From Rhodoferax sp. (GTDB taxonomy: Bacteria; Pseudomonadota; Gammaproteobacteria; Burkholderiales; Burkholderiaceae_C), in contig NZ_JACUUE010000002.1 of assembly GCF_014859475.1 (NCBI RefSeq), positions 1 through 44,535 of the forward strand: a DNA stretch of 44,535 nucleotides, read 5' to 3'. The notes below the pieces were generated by a model, which saw only the letters and a program-made list of their open reading frames with translations, was not told the origin of the DNA and did no database searches. Of this stretch, positions 17,605-27,000 are shown piece after piece. The position numbers and the translations under genes are program-made. Every line of letters begins with the position of its first letter. The first letter of the stretch is position 1.

Positions 17605-18117
17605 TTAAAACCATAGGTTTGCAGGACCAGACCAGACCCTTTTCAATGGCCTGTCCAGCGAAAGTCTCCATGTCTGTCGCCACTCTCCACCGAAGCGCTT
17701 TGCGCACCGGTTGATGACGCCGAAGACTGGGCCGCCTTCAATCTTCGACGCACGGTCGTCAAAGGTAAGCAACGGCCGCTGTCCTGCCTGGCTGACGAGT
17801 GCAATGTGCAGGCAGTCGGCGAAATCTCTGGAACCGGTCTGCTTGAACAGCCAGAGCGCTTGTTCCAAAGCAGGCTCCGTCTGGAACGCCAGTTCTGTCA
17901 CATCAAGCAAAGCATCCAGCGCGGCCGTCACCTGCTGCCTGTCATGGCGGTACCTGGCCCGCAGCACCCACTCGACCTCCAGCATGACAGTGACGCTGAC
18001 AAACAGGCGCTCGCCCTTGCTGATGGTCGCGTCAAGCAGCCGGGCCACTGCTGCGCATTGCTTCACATCGTCGTTGGTCAGCCAGCGAACCAGTATGTTG
18101 GTGTCCAGTGCCGCCAT
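17605..18117 (-). CDS. vapC: PIN-domain toxin, VapC-like, with extended C terminus
   Basis: Predicted ribonuclease toxin of 170 residues. PIN-domain acidic residues are visible: Asp5 in LDTNILVRWL, Glu in MLEVEWVL, Asp in SRDFADCLH, and the final Asp in LTFDD. The start overlaps the upstream antitoxin stop by one base (TAATG). Typical VapC proteins of this type end about ten residues after the last Asp, but this frame runs on for about 40 more residues (from about FGVINRC to LWF) that look unrelated and lead to the 21-base repeat. The original 3' end may have been lost by recombination. With a shortened antitoxin next door, activity is doubtful. Confidence 0.72.
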   Translation of the reverse strand: MAALDTNILVRWLTNDDVKQCAAVARLLDATISKGERLFVSVTVMLEVEWVLRARYRHDRQQVTAALDALLDVTELAFQTEPALEQALWLFKQTGSRDFADCLHIALVSQAGQRPLLTFDDRASKIEGGPVFGVINRCAKRFGGEWRQTWRLSLDRPLKRVWSGPANLWF

Positions 18118-18266
18118 TAATCCCCGCCCATGCGCATGTCAGAAACCGGGACAGAGACGCCTGGCGGCGACTTGAGCATGCCCTTGAGGTCCTTGATGGA
18201 CATCGACTTCCGGATATTGGAGGGAATAGTGATTTGGCCCTTGCTGGTCAGTGCAGCTTCAGACAT
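18117..18266 (-). CDS. vapB: Shortened AbrB/MazE-type antitoxin (VapB-like)
   Basis: Only 49 residues. The first 22 (MSEAALTSKGQITIPSNIRK and on) match the start of AbrB-fold antitoxins, and the last part (SIKDLKGMLKSPPG) matches the toxin-binding tail found at about residue 50 in relatives of 75-85 residues. The middle strand-turn section (the usual GDRVEF and following strands) is missing, which looks like an in-frame internal deletion of roughly 25-30 residues. DNA binding would probably be lost while the toxin-binding tail remains. The stop overlaps the vapC start. An open frame exists upstream to 18383, but that part is not antitoxin-like and contains the 21-base repeat. Confidence 0.65.
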   Translation of the reverse strand: MSEAALTSKGQITIPSNIRKSMSIKDLKGMLKSPPGVSVPVSDMRMGGD

Positions 18267-18340
18267 GTGAAATTCCTTACATTTTATTGAATTGTAAGGA
18301 ACCACACCCGCAAGCTCAAGCACCATAGGCGGCAAGGGGA

Positions 18341-18361
18341 AATAAGGGACAGACCACGGTT
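18341..18361 (+). repeat. 21-bp direct repeat, copy 2
   Basis: Identical to the copy at 17577-17597 and in the same orientation, 764 bases away. It lies between the shortened antitoxin gene and the relE-like remnant, so the vapBC pair sits exactly between the two copies. Confidence 0.8.
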
Positions 18362-18406
18362 TTTCAGGCGATCCAGGCGGCAAATACGGACTGACTGACT
18401 GACATG

Positions 18407-18625
18407 AAAGTGCTCACGCAAGCGCCGGTACAGCATCAACTCCTTGGCTGAGATGTTGCTGCGGTCGTTCTTCTCGAATCCAAAAAGGAAAAACACCACA
18501 TTGGCAAACCGGTTTCCGCGCACTGGAAGTGCAACCCGTTGCTTAAGGCGATTACGGCCAAGGTCGGCATCGATCAGGCCGCGCTCCATACGTGCCACGG
18601 CATCCAGTAATGCAAATTTTGTCAC
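18407..18625 (-). pseudogene. Remnant of a RelE/HigB-type toxin gene
   Basis: The minus-strand frame reads TKFALLDAVARMERGLIDAD, then LGRNRLKQRVAL, then FFLFGFEKNDRSNISAKEL. These pieces match, in order, the family of small RelE-type toxins with GLIDADLGGG, KQRVARPGQGKSGG and FFVYGFAKNERDNI. The first ~20 residues of the toxin are missing, and about 15 residues around the RPGQG-SGG loop are deleted between RVAL and the FLFGF strand. No ribosome site or plausible start is present, and the frame runs on past the domain into the repeat. It begins 7 bases after the recD stop. I treat it as a decayed gene. Confidence 0.65.
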
Positions 18626-18632
18626 ATGCGGT

Positions 18633-20402
18633 TCACAGGCCAGCCAGGCCACCGCTGCGCAACACCTTGGCCGCCACCGCATGCAGCAGCACCTGCGCTT
18701 GCGGTGCCATCAGCGTCAGCCGTGTTTTGGCCCGCGTCATGCCGGTGTAAAGCAGTTCGCGCGTGAGCACCGCCACCGGTCGGTCCGGCAACACCAGGGC
18801 GACATGGTCAAACTCCGAGCCTTGTGATTTGTGCACGGTCATGGCAAACACGGTTTCCACGGCGTCGAGCCGGGCGGGCAGCACCCAGCGCAGGCCGCCT
18901 TGGCCGTCCGGGAACGCCACGCGCAGGCCCCGGGCATGGTTCAGGCACAGGCCGACGTCGCCATTCATCAGTTTGAGGTTGTAGTCGTTGCGCGTCACCA
19001 TCACCGGGCGGCCGGCGTACCAGCCCTCGGTTGGCAGCCCCAGCTTGGCGGCAATGCGCTGGTTCAGGCTGGTCACCCCCCACGGGCCGTCGCGCACCGC
19101 GCACAGCACCTGAAAGCTGGCAAATGCCTTGAGCGCGGTCAGCGCTTGCGTGTCGCTGCAAACGCTGGCTTTGGCGTTTGCCAGTTGTTGCAGCCAGGCT
19201 TGCCAGCCCTGCTGCAGCAGCGCCTTCAGGCGCGGGTCATGCGCCTGGCCGGGCTGCAGCCGGGTGACGTTGGCTGACACGTCAAGGCGCCAGTCAGGGG
19301 CTTGGCGCCACAGTTTGGCGACCCCGGCACCGTCGCCCGCATTCACCGCACGGGCCCATTGGCCGATGGCGCTGTCGTCGGCAAAGCGGTGGCTTTTGCG
19401 CAGCATGACGGTTTGTTGCGCCAGGTTTGAGCCGTTGCCAGCCCAGGCGCTCAGGTCGGCCCCGGTGGTTTGCGCCAGCCAGCTTATTGTGTCGGGCGTG
19501 TAGTTGCCCTGGTCGGCACCGGCGCAGAGCTGGCCCATCACGGCACCGGCCTCGACCGAGGCCAACTGGTCTTTGTCGCCGAGCAGGATCAGGCTGGCGC
19601 TCGGGGGCACGGCGGCCAGCAGGCGGGCCATCATGTCGAGGTCGATCATCGACGCTTCGTCCACCACCACCAGGTCCACGGCCAACTCTGGCACGGCGTC
19701 TTGCGCCAGATTGCTGCGCACTTGCAGCAATTTGTGCAGGGTGACGGCCTGGGTCGGGATGTGCTGCTGCAAGTGCTCGGGCAGTTTTTGCACGGCTGAA
19801 GCAATCGATTCGCCGAGCCGCGCTGCCGCCTTGCCGGTGGGTGCCGCCAGCGCGATGCGCAAGGGCGTGTGCTGGCGCGCCGGGTCGGCTTGCAGCAGTG
19901 CCAGCAGGCGCACCACGGTGGTGGTTTTGCCGGTGCCGGGGCCGCCGGTGATGAGGGTGAGACGTTTGCGTGCGGCCAGCGCGCAGGCCACTTTTTGCCA
20001 GTCGGGGGCGGCTGTTTGCTGGTCTGCCTGGAACAGCTGCGACAGTGTCTTGCTCAGGTTTTCGGGCACAGGGCAGGGCTGCGCCAGGCGGGCGGCAATC
20101 GAGGCGCGGATGCTTTGCTCGGCGTTCCAGTTGCGGCGCAGGTACAGGCGCGCAGTGTCGAGCACGAGCGGGCTGTTGGGGCCGTCAATCCAGGGCAGGC
20201 TGGCCGCGCTCTGGCGCAGCTCGGGCGCCAGCGTGCTCAGGTCCAGGCAGGCGTGGCCCCGGCCGAACTGCTGGCTGACCCGGGCGACCAGTTCGCCGTG
20301 CAACGGGTTGGCGCTGGGTTGCACGTCTTGCAAAAATGCCACCAGCGCGCGGTCCAGCGCGGTCAAGGTCAGGGTGTTGGCTTGGGTTGGTTCGGCGTTC
20401 AT
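18633..20402 (-). CDS. recD: Exodeoxyribonuclease V subunit RecD
   Basis: 5'-3' helicase subunit of the RecBCD enzyme that processes double-strand breaks. It has 589 residues, close to E. coli RecD (608). Walker A is ITGGPGTGKTTTVVRLL, Walker B VVVDEASMIDL, motif III LLGDKDQLASVEAG, and the C-terminal helicase motifs are MTVHKSQGSEFDHV and LLYTGMTRAKTRL. The N-terminal RecB-binding part is about residues 1-120. Its ATG overlaps the recB stop by 4 bases. The order is recC-recB-recD with no ptrA between. Confidence 0.95.
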   Translation of the reverse strand: MNAEPTQANTLTLTALDRALVAFLQDVQPSANPLHGELVARVSQQFGRGHACLDLSTLAPELRQSAASLPWIDGPNSPLVLDTARLYLRRNWNAEQSIRASIAARLAQPCPVPENLSKTLSQLFQADQQTAAPDWQKVACALAARKRLTLITGGPGTGKTTTVVRLLALLQADPARQHTPLRIALAAPTGKAAARLGESIASAVQKLPEHLQQHIPTQAVTLHKLLQVRSNLAQDAVPELAVDLVVVDEASMIDLDMMARLLAAVPPSASLILLGDKDQLASVEAGAVMGQLCAGADQGNYTPDTISWLAQTTGADLSAWAGNGSNLAQQTVMLRKSHRFADDSAIGQWARAVNAGDGAGVAKLWRQAPDWRLDVSANVTRLQPGQAHDPRLKALLQQGWQAWLQQLANAKASVCSDTQALTALKAFASFQVLCAVRDGPWGVTSLNQRIAAKLGLPTEGWYAGRPVMVTRNDYNLKLMNGDVGLCLNHARGLRVAFPDGQGGLRWVLPARLDAVETVFAMTVHKSQGSEFDHVALVLPDRPVAVLTRELLYTGMTRAKTRLTLMAPQAQVLLHAVAAKVLRSGGLAGL

Positions 20403-23400
20403 TCGGCTGTTTCCAAAGGTTCAGCGTGCGCCGGGCTGGCAGAAAACGCCGCGTCAAGCGCTTCGATCAGGGCTTTGGGTGGCTTGTCTGCATAGAGCCC
20501 GGCACCGGCCTGGTCAATGCCGCGCAGAAACAGGTACAGCGCACCGCCCACATGCAAGTCGTAGTCGTAGTCTGCCAGGCGCGATTTCAGCAGCCGGTGC
20601 AGCGCCAGCAAATACAGCGTGTATTGCACGTCGTAGCGGTGCGCCAGCATGGCCTGCTGCAATTGCGCCGGCGCGTAGCCGGGCAGCTTGTTGGACTTGT
20701 AGTCGAGCACGTAGTAGCGGCCTTCAAATGCCAGCACCAGGTCCATGAAGCCGGTGAGCAGGCCCGCCAGCTGGCGCGCTTGCATGGCCGGGCGCGGCTG
20801 GCCCGCCAACACACCGTGGCCGATCAGCTGGTCGAGCCGGGCGCTGCTGAGTGCGCTGACCTTCAGGCTGAAAGCCATCTCGGCCCAGTGTTGTTCAGGT
20901 GTCAAGCTGGCCAACATCAGCCTGGACGACCCTGTCAGTGGCAACGGCGTGTTGACAATGGCGGGCACCCAGGCGGCCAGCAATGCGCACTCGGCTTCAT
21001 CGAGCTTGAGCCCCTGCGCCTTGCGGGCCAGCAGCTTTTGCCAGTCGGCGGCCACAGTTGGCGACGGCTTGTTTTGCGCTGCGGGCCAGCCCTGTTGCGC
21101 CTGCCATTCAAGCAGGTCATGCAGCAGGGTGCCGTAGGCGCTGCCAGCGGGGAAGGCATTGAGCGGCGGGCACAGCAACTCGGGCTGGTCTGGCGCATCG
21201 GTGGCCTCGGTCGGGGCGCTGTCGATCTGGGCGTCGCCCAGGCGTTCGTCCAGCGCCGACCCGGGGGCCAGCGCCGGGCTTGAATGCGCCACCTCGCGCG
21301 TCAGCGCGCTGAAGCTGGCGCTCCACCAGCGGCTGCGTAACTGGCGCCGGGGTGTGAGCGCCGGTTTCCAGATTTTGGCGGCTGCCTGCGGGGTGTACGC
21401 GGTGTCGTTGGGCGCGGGGGCGTCTTGCACCACGATGTGTTCTGATGCCCAGGCTTGCAGGCACTGCGCCAGGTCATCGGGGGCCTGGCGGCCCAGCAGC
21501 GCTGACACCGCACTTGCGATCTTTGCGTTTTTGCCATCCACATCGCCCCGCGTGGGCGTGATGCCCAGCCACACCGCTTGCTCGGCGCGCGTTAGCGCCA
21601 CATACAGCAGCCGGATGTCTTCGGCCAGCCGCAAGCCATCGTCCTGCCCCTTGTCAGCGGCGCGGTAGCCGGAGGCAAAGGGCAGGAACACCAGCGGGTA
21701 TTGCAGGCCCTTGGCTTTGTGCAGGGTGATGACCTGCACCAGATCGGCATCACTCTCCAGGCGCAATTGCGCGGTGTCGCCACTGGCTTGGGGCGCGCGC
21801 AACTGGTCTTCCAGGTAACGCAGCAGCGCGCCTTCGCCTTGCAAACTCAGGCTGGCGGCCTGTAGCAAATCGCCCAGGTGCAGCAGGTTGGTCAACTGGC
21901 GCTCACCCTGGTTGGCGGCGACATCGCCCTGGTTGAGCAGCCGCTGGGGGATGGACTGCTGGTGCAGCAACTGGTGCAGCATCGGCAAAAAGCCTTGGCG
22001 TTGCCATGTTTTTTGCCAGTCATGAAAACGTTCAGTCAACGTGTCCCAGGCCACTTCATCCTGAAACAGGTTTTCCAGCGCGTGCCAGGGCAGGCCCCAA
22101 AGCGCGGTTGCCAGCGCGGCCCGAATGCATTGGGCATCGCGCGGCTGGGCCACGGCGCGCAAAATGCGCCACAGGTCGGTGGCCTGCGGCGTGGCAAAGA
22201 CACTGTCGCGCTCCGACAAATAGACGCTGCGCACACCACGGTTTGAGAGCGCCGTGCGAATGGCGCGCGCCTCGACCCAGTTCCTTACCAGCACGGCCAT
22301 GGCACCGGGCCGGGCCGCACCGGTGTTGAGCAAGCCCACCATTTGCGTGGCAAACACCTCGGCCAGTTGGCGCAGCAGCACCGGCTTGCGCGGCAGTTTG
22401 GTGTGTTGCAGCTGCCAGACGGTCATGGCGGGCTGGGTTTGACCCGCCACCTGCAGCGGCTGCACCTTGGGATTGCAGGCGCTCACCCTTTCATAAGGAA
22501 CATCGCCAAAAGGTTTGGCTGCGTAGGTAAACACATGGTTCACCGCCGCCACCACGCCCGCCGTGGAGCGAAAGTTGCCCGACAGTGTGTGAATGGCCTG
22601 GGCTTGCGCACGCGCTTGCAGGTAGGTGGCCAGATCGGCACCGCGAAAGCTGTAAATGGCCTGCTTGGGGTCGCCAATCATGATCAGGCCGGTGGCGTGG
22701 GGTGGGTCTTCAGCGTTGCCGTAAATTTTGGCCAGCGCGCCGTATTGCCAGGGGTCGGTGTCCTGAAACTCATCAACCAGCGCCACCGGAAACTGCTGGC
22801 GAATCGCCGCTGCCAGGTGGCCACTTGGGGCTTGCAGCGCGTGGTACAGGTTTTGCAACAGGTCGGAAAAATCGAACTGCGCCAGGCGGGCCTTGGCTTG
22901 GGCGTAAGCGGCACCCACCTCAAAGGCGGCATGGGCCAGCAAGGGCTCGGCCACCTCGGGCTCGGCGGCAAGGTGCTCGCACAGGGCCTCGATGTGGCCA
23001 AAAGTGCTGTGTTGCGCGGCCTCAGCCCAGCCTTTTTCCAGCAGGCGCGATGCGGCAAAACGCTGCAGCGTGTCGAGCTTGATGGCCTCGCCTTGCTGCC
23101 AGGCCGCCATTTGTTCAAGCCAGCCTGCCAGCCAGTCGGCGCGGTAACCCTTGATGGCTTTGCGCGCGGCAGCGTCAGCGACCCGCGCCACCTGTTCCGG
23201 CGTCCAGCCAAGCCGTGCCCTGGCGGCCAGCGCCTGCTGCTGGTGTTGCCAGGCTTCCCAGGTCTGGATGATGACGTCGGGCGCCAGGAGCCTGGGCGGC
23301 ACAGCGTTCTGCGCAGGTAAAAGGAGGAGCCCGCAGGGCGGGGGACACGTAGCAGAACGCTGTGCGGCCCAGGCTTCTGACTCTGGCGCGGTGGCTGGCT

Positions 23401-24043
23401 GCGGTGCCTTGTCCTCTTTTGCCCAGAGTGGCCCCAGTTGGTCCAACAGCTCCTGCGGGTTGCTGGCCAGCGCCTGCAGGGCACCGAGCTGTTCACTTGA
23501 GAGCGGGTAAAACCACTTGCGCCAATAGTCTTGCACGGCCACCAGCTTGAGCCGGGTGCTGTCTTCAACGCGGCTTTGCTGGAACAGGCTGGCGCTGTCG
23601 AAGGCGTGGGTTTTGAGCATCCGGCTGCTCCAGCCGTGGATGGTAAAAATCGCGGCTTCATCCATCCATTGGGCGGCCACGTCGAGCCGCTCGGCGCAGG
23701 CCGACCGTTGTGCGATGTCGATCTCTGCGTACAGTGCGCGCAGAAAATCATCCGCCTCAATGCCAGGCTGTTCGCCATGAAGAAAGTAGCGCGCCGCCTG
23801 CGACAGGCGCACGCGGATGCGCCCGCGCAGCTCGGCCGTGGCGGCATCGGTGAAGGTCATGACCAGGATTTGCGGCGGGAACAAACCCTGTTTGATGTTG
23901 CTGCCGCCAGGCGTGTGGCCCAGCACCAAACGCACGTACAGCGCGGCCAGGGTCCAGGTTTTGCCCGTGCCGGCCGAGGCCTCAATAACCTGCAGGCCAC
24001 GCAAAGGCAGGGTCAGGGGGTCAAGTTTTTTGATCTCGCTCAT
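20399..24043 (-). CDS. recB: Exodeoxyribonuclease V subunit RecB
   Basis: 3'-5' helicase and nuclease subunit of RecBCD, 1214 residues (E. coli 1180). Walker A is EASAGTGKTWTLAALY near residue 25, motif II is VDEFQDTDPWQY, and the motif region LHKAKGLQYPLVFLPF precedes RLLYVALTRAEQAVW. The C-terminal nuclease domain shows the catalytic Asp-x-Lys in YYVLDYKSNKLPG, with an acidic partner in GFMDLVLAFEGRY. It overlaps recC and recD by 4 bases each (ATGA), so the three subunits are translationally coupled. Confidence 0.96.
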   Translation of the reverse strand: MSEIKKLDPLTLPLRGLQVIEASAGTGKTWTLAALYVRLVLGHTPGGSNIKQGLFPPQILVMTFTDAATAELRGRIRVRLSQAARYFLHGEQPGIEADDFLRALYAEIDIAQRSACAERLDVAAQWMDEAAIFTIHGWSSRMLKTHAFDSASLFQQSRVEDSTRLKLVAVQDYWRKWFYPLSSEQLGALQALASNPQELLDQLGPLWAKEDKAPQPATAPESEAWAAQRSATCPPPCGLLLLPAQNAVPPRLLAPDVIIQTWEAWQHQQQALAARARLGWTPEQVARVADAAARKAIKGYRADWLAGWLEQMAAWQQGEAIKLDTLQRFAASRLLEKGWAEAAQHSTFGHIEALCEHLAAEPEVAEPLLAHAAFEVGAAYAQAKARLAQFDFSDLLQNLYHALQAPSGHLAAAIRQQFPVALVDEFQDTDPWQYGALAKIYGNAEDPPHATGLIMIGDPKQAIYSFRGADLATYLQARAQAQAIHTLSGNFRSTAGVVAAVNHVFTYAAKPFGDVPYERVSACNPKVQPLQVAGQTQPAMTVWQLQHTKLPRKPVLLRQLAEVFATQMVGLLNTGAARPGAMAVLVRNWVEARAIRTALSNRGVRSVYLSERDSVFATPQATDLWRILRAVAQPRDAQCIRAALATALWGLPWHALENLFQDEVAWDTLTERFHDWQKTWQRQGFLPMLHQLLHQQSIPQRLLNQGDVAANQGERQLTNLLHLGDLLQAASLSLQGEGALLRYLEDQLRAPQASGDTAQLRLESDADLVQVITLHKAKGLQYPLVFLPFASGYRAADKGQDDGLRLAEDIRLLYVALTRAEQAVWLGITPTRGDVDGKNAKIASAVSALLGRQAPDDLAQCLQAWASEHIVVQDAPAPNDTAYTPQAAAKIWKPALTPRRQLRSRWWSASFSALTREVAHSSPALAPGSALDERLGDAQIDSAPTEATDAPDQPELLCPPLNAFPAGSAYGTLLHDLLEWQAQQGWPAAQNKPSPTVAADWQKLLARKAQGLKLDEAECALLAAWVPAIVNTPLPLTGSSRLMLASLTPEQHWAEMAFSLKVSALSSARLDQLIGHGVLAGQPRPAMQARQLAGLLTGFMDLVLAFEGRYYVLDYKSNKLPGYAPAQLQQAMLAHRYDVQYTLYLLALHRLLKSRLADYDYDLHVGGALYLFLRGIDQAGAGLYADKPPKALIEALDAAFSASPAHAEPLETAE

Positions 24044-27000
24044 GCGCTCGCGCCTTCGCTTTGGGTTAGTTGAAGGTGCCGGGCCAGGTCGCCATAAAGC
24101 TGCTCGGCCCAGTCGGGCAACTCGGCCTCGATGTCTTCATAATTTTCAAACGCCCGCGCCAGATAGGCCGATTCGTCGCGCTCACCGCCATGGTGCGCGC
24201 CTTCAAACACGGCCTGTGCGGCCTCATGCGGGTCTTTGGGCGCCTTGTCGGGCTCGGTCTCGGCCAGCCGGGCGGCTTGCGCCTGGGCTTGCAGGTAGGC
24301 CCAGGCAGATTTGCAGGCCACCGGCAATGGCCGCTCCCAGGCCGCCAGGTAGGCCGTGACCAGCCCTTGCAACATGCGCAGGGCGTCAGCCTGGGGCAGC
24401 GGGGCAAAGACAACCTGGCCGTCCAGCCCAAGTTGCACGCTGGTCAGCGGCATGGCGCTGGCGCAGGCCGCCAGGTGCTGCAGCCACAAGCCGACCACCA
24501 CATGAGCGCGTGCCGTGCGCGCTTCTTTTTCGCCCTGCAGCACAGCGCCCACGCGCTGGCTCAGCTGCAGCCAGCCGGTGCGCCCGCTGGCAAGACCTTC
24601 CAGCGTGCCGCTGAGGCTGATGCCGCCCAGCTGCAGGTTAATGGATTGCACCGGCAGCGGCTCGGGGTAGCGCAGTGTCCATTCGCTTTGTCGCTCCAGC
24701 ACCACTTGGGCCTTGGTCTGCAATTCGGTAGCCAGGCGCTGGCCAAAGGCGGCCATCGGCAACTGGCCCGACAGCCGCATGCGTTCAAGGGCCTGGGGCA
24801 ACTCAGCGGCGTCAAGTAAGGTTTGGCCGGCCTGGTACTGTTCCAGGCCATTGAGGGTGAAGGGTTCCTCGCTTTGTTCCAGCTCGTCCACCGTGTCAAG
24901 CCGCACCCGCAGGCGCGATTTGAAGAACACCTCGACCGGTTGGCGCAGCAGTTGGCGCAGGTCGGCCAGCGTCAAGTGGTCCGGTACGGCGTGCGAACCG
25001 TGAACCGTCATCGCGAGCCCCCCGTATCCGGCCCGATACCGCACACGGACCTTGAACAGAGACTTCGTCATCGCGAGCGAAGCGTGGCGATCCATGACTT
25101 CCGGGGACATGGATTGCTTCACTGCGTTCGCAATGACGGGGCTGTTCATGGAAGGCGAAGCGTGGCGATCCATGTTGTCCGGCGTCATGGATTGCGTCAC
25201 TTCGTTCGCAAAGACGGTTGCTTTCGCAACGACGGCCTGTTCATGCACCCGTGCCCAGTCGCTGGCGTAGCTTTCAAACGGTGAATCCTGCAAAAAATAG
25301 GCTTCAGAGAACGCCTGCAGCGGGTGCTGCTGTGGCTTGGGCGCACCCTGCCAGCCCGCTTGCAAATAGTCCAGCAGTTGCGCCACCAGTACTGAGGGCG
25401 GTTGCTCGCTGTTGTCGGTGGCGCGGTGGCCCTGCCAGCTGATGTAGAGCTTTTGCCGTGCCGACAGCAGGGCTTCCAGAAAAAGGTAGCGGTCGTCCTC
25501 GCGGCGCGAGCGGTCACCCGCGCGCCAGCTCTGCGCCATCAGGTCAAAGTCACGCGCGGCTTGTTGGCGCGGGTAGTCGCCGTCGTTCATGCCCAGCAGG
25601 CAAATCACCTGGAACGGGATCGAGCGCATCGGCATCAGGGTGCCAAATTGCACACCCCCGCCAAAAAAGCGCTGCTGCAAACTGGGCTCTTCGATTTGCG
25701 ACAGCCAATGCTCGCGCACCACGTCCAGCGGCAGCGGGGTGTCAAGCCGGGCTGCCTCGCAGGCTTGAAGCCAAACTTCCAGCGGTGCCAGGCAACGCTG
25801 GATGAGGCGCCCATCAAGGTCATCAGCGGCGCTGAAAAAGCGTTCGACGATGCCCGTCAGAATGGGTACCCATTGGGCGGGCGTATGGCTGCCAGAGAGT
25901 TCCTGCAGGGTCTGGTTGACGGCATCCACCCAGTCGAGCAGGGCGCTGATGACGCCGGCATCAAGCCCGTTCAGCGCCGCCTGCGGCAAAGTGGTGCCCC
26001 ACGGCGCCCCCGCACCCACGGCATACCCCAGCAGCAGGCGCCGCAGGCCAAAGGCCCAGGTGTTCTGGTCCAGGCCCGGCACGCCGGGTGGCACGCCCCA
26101 GGCCAGGCGGTGGCGAGCGTCCAGGCCCCAGCGCACGCCGGCCTGCGCCAGCCACTCGTGCAGTTGCGCCACGTCGGCCTCGCTGAGGCCAAAACGCTGG
26201 CGCAGCGCTGCCACTTCAAACAGCCCCAGCCAGTCGGCCAGCGACAGGCGCGAGGTGGGCAGCGACAACAGTTGCTGTAGCGCCTGCACCAGCGGCGACT
26301 GGCGCGGTGTGGTGTCCGCCACCGAATACGGAATATGCCGCACCTGTCCGGCGGCAAAGCGGCCAAACACCGCCTGAATATGCGGCGCAAAGGCGGCCAT
26401 GTCGGGCACCATCACCATCACATCACGCGGCATCAAAGCCGGCTCGGTGTCGAACAAGGCCAGCAGCCAGTCGTGCAGCACCTCGACTTCGCGCTGCGCG
26501 CTGTGGCAGGTGACCAGGTGGATGCTGTCGTCGTCCGGCCGCACGTCGCGTTTGGCATCAAGCGCACCGTGCGCTGGCTCAAGGTTCAGGATGCCCGACT
26601 GCAGCTGGTTCAACAACGTCGGGGCTTCCAGATCGGCGGCGGGATCGACAAACATATCGACCCGCTGCATGCGTTGGCGGTACTGCGCCACGTTGTCAAA
26701 GTCATCGAGCAAGTGCAGGTAGTCGCGCCCCTGTTTGCCCCAGGAGGCCAGCAAGGGGTGGCTGCTGCTGGCCATCGGCCGGGCGGTCTGGCGGTGGCGC
26801 AATTGGGCGCGTAACAGGTCGTGTCCGGCCACGATGTCGCCCCAGTAATACTGACACGGGTTTTGCACCAGCATCAGCACCTGGCAGAACTGGCCCAATT
26901 GCGCCAGCGCTTCGACGGTTTGCATCGGCAGGGACGAGATGCCAAACACTACCAAGCGAGGTGGCAAGCCCGCCGGGCGCTGGCCGCTGGACTGGCAGAG

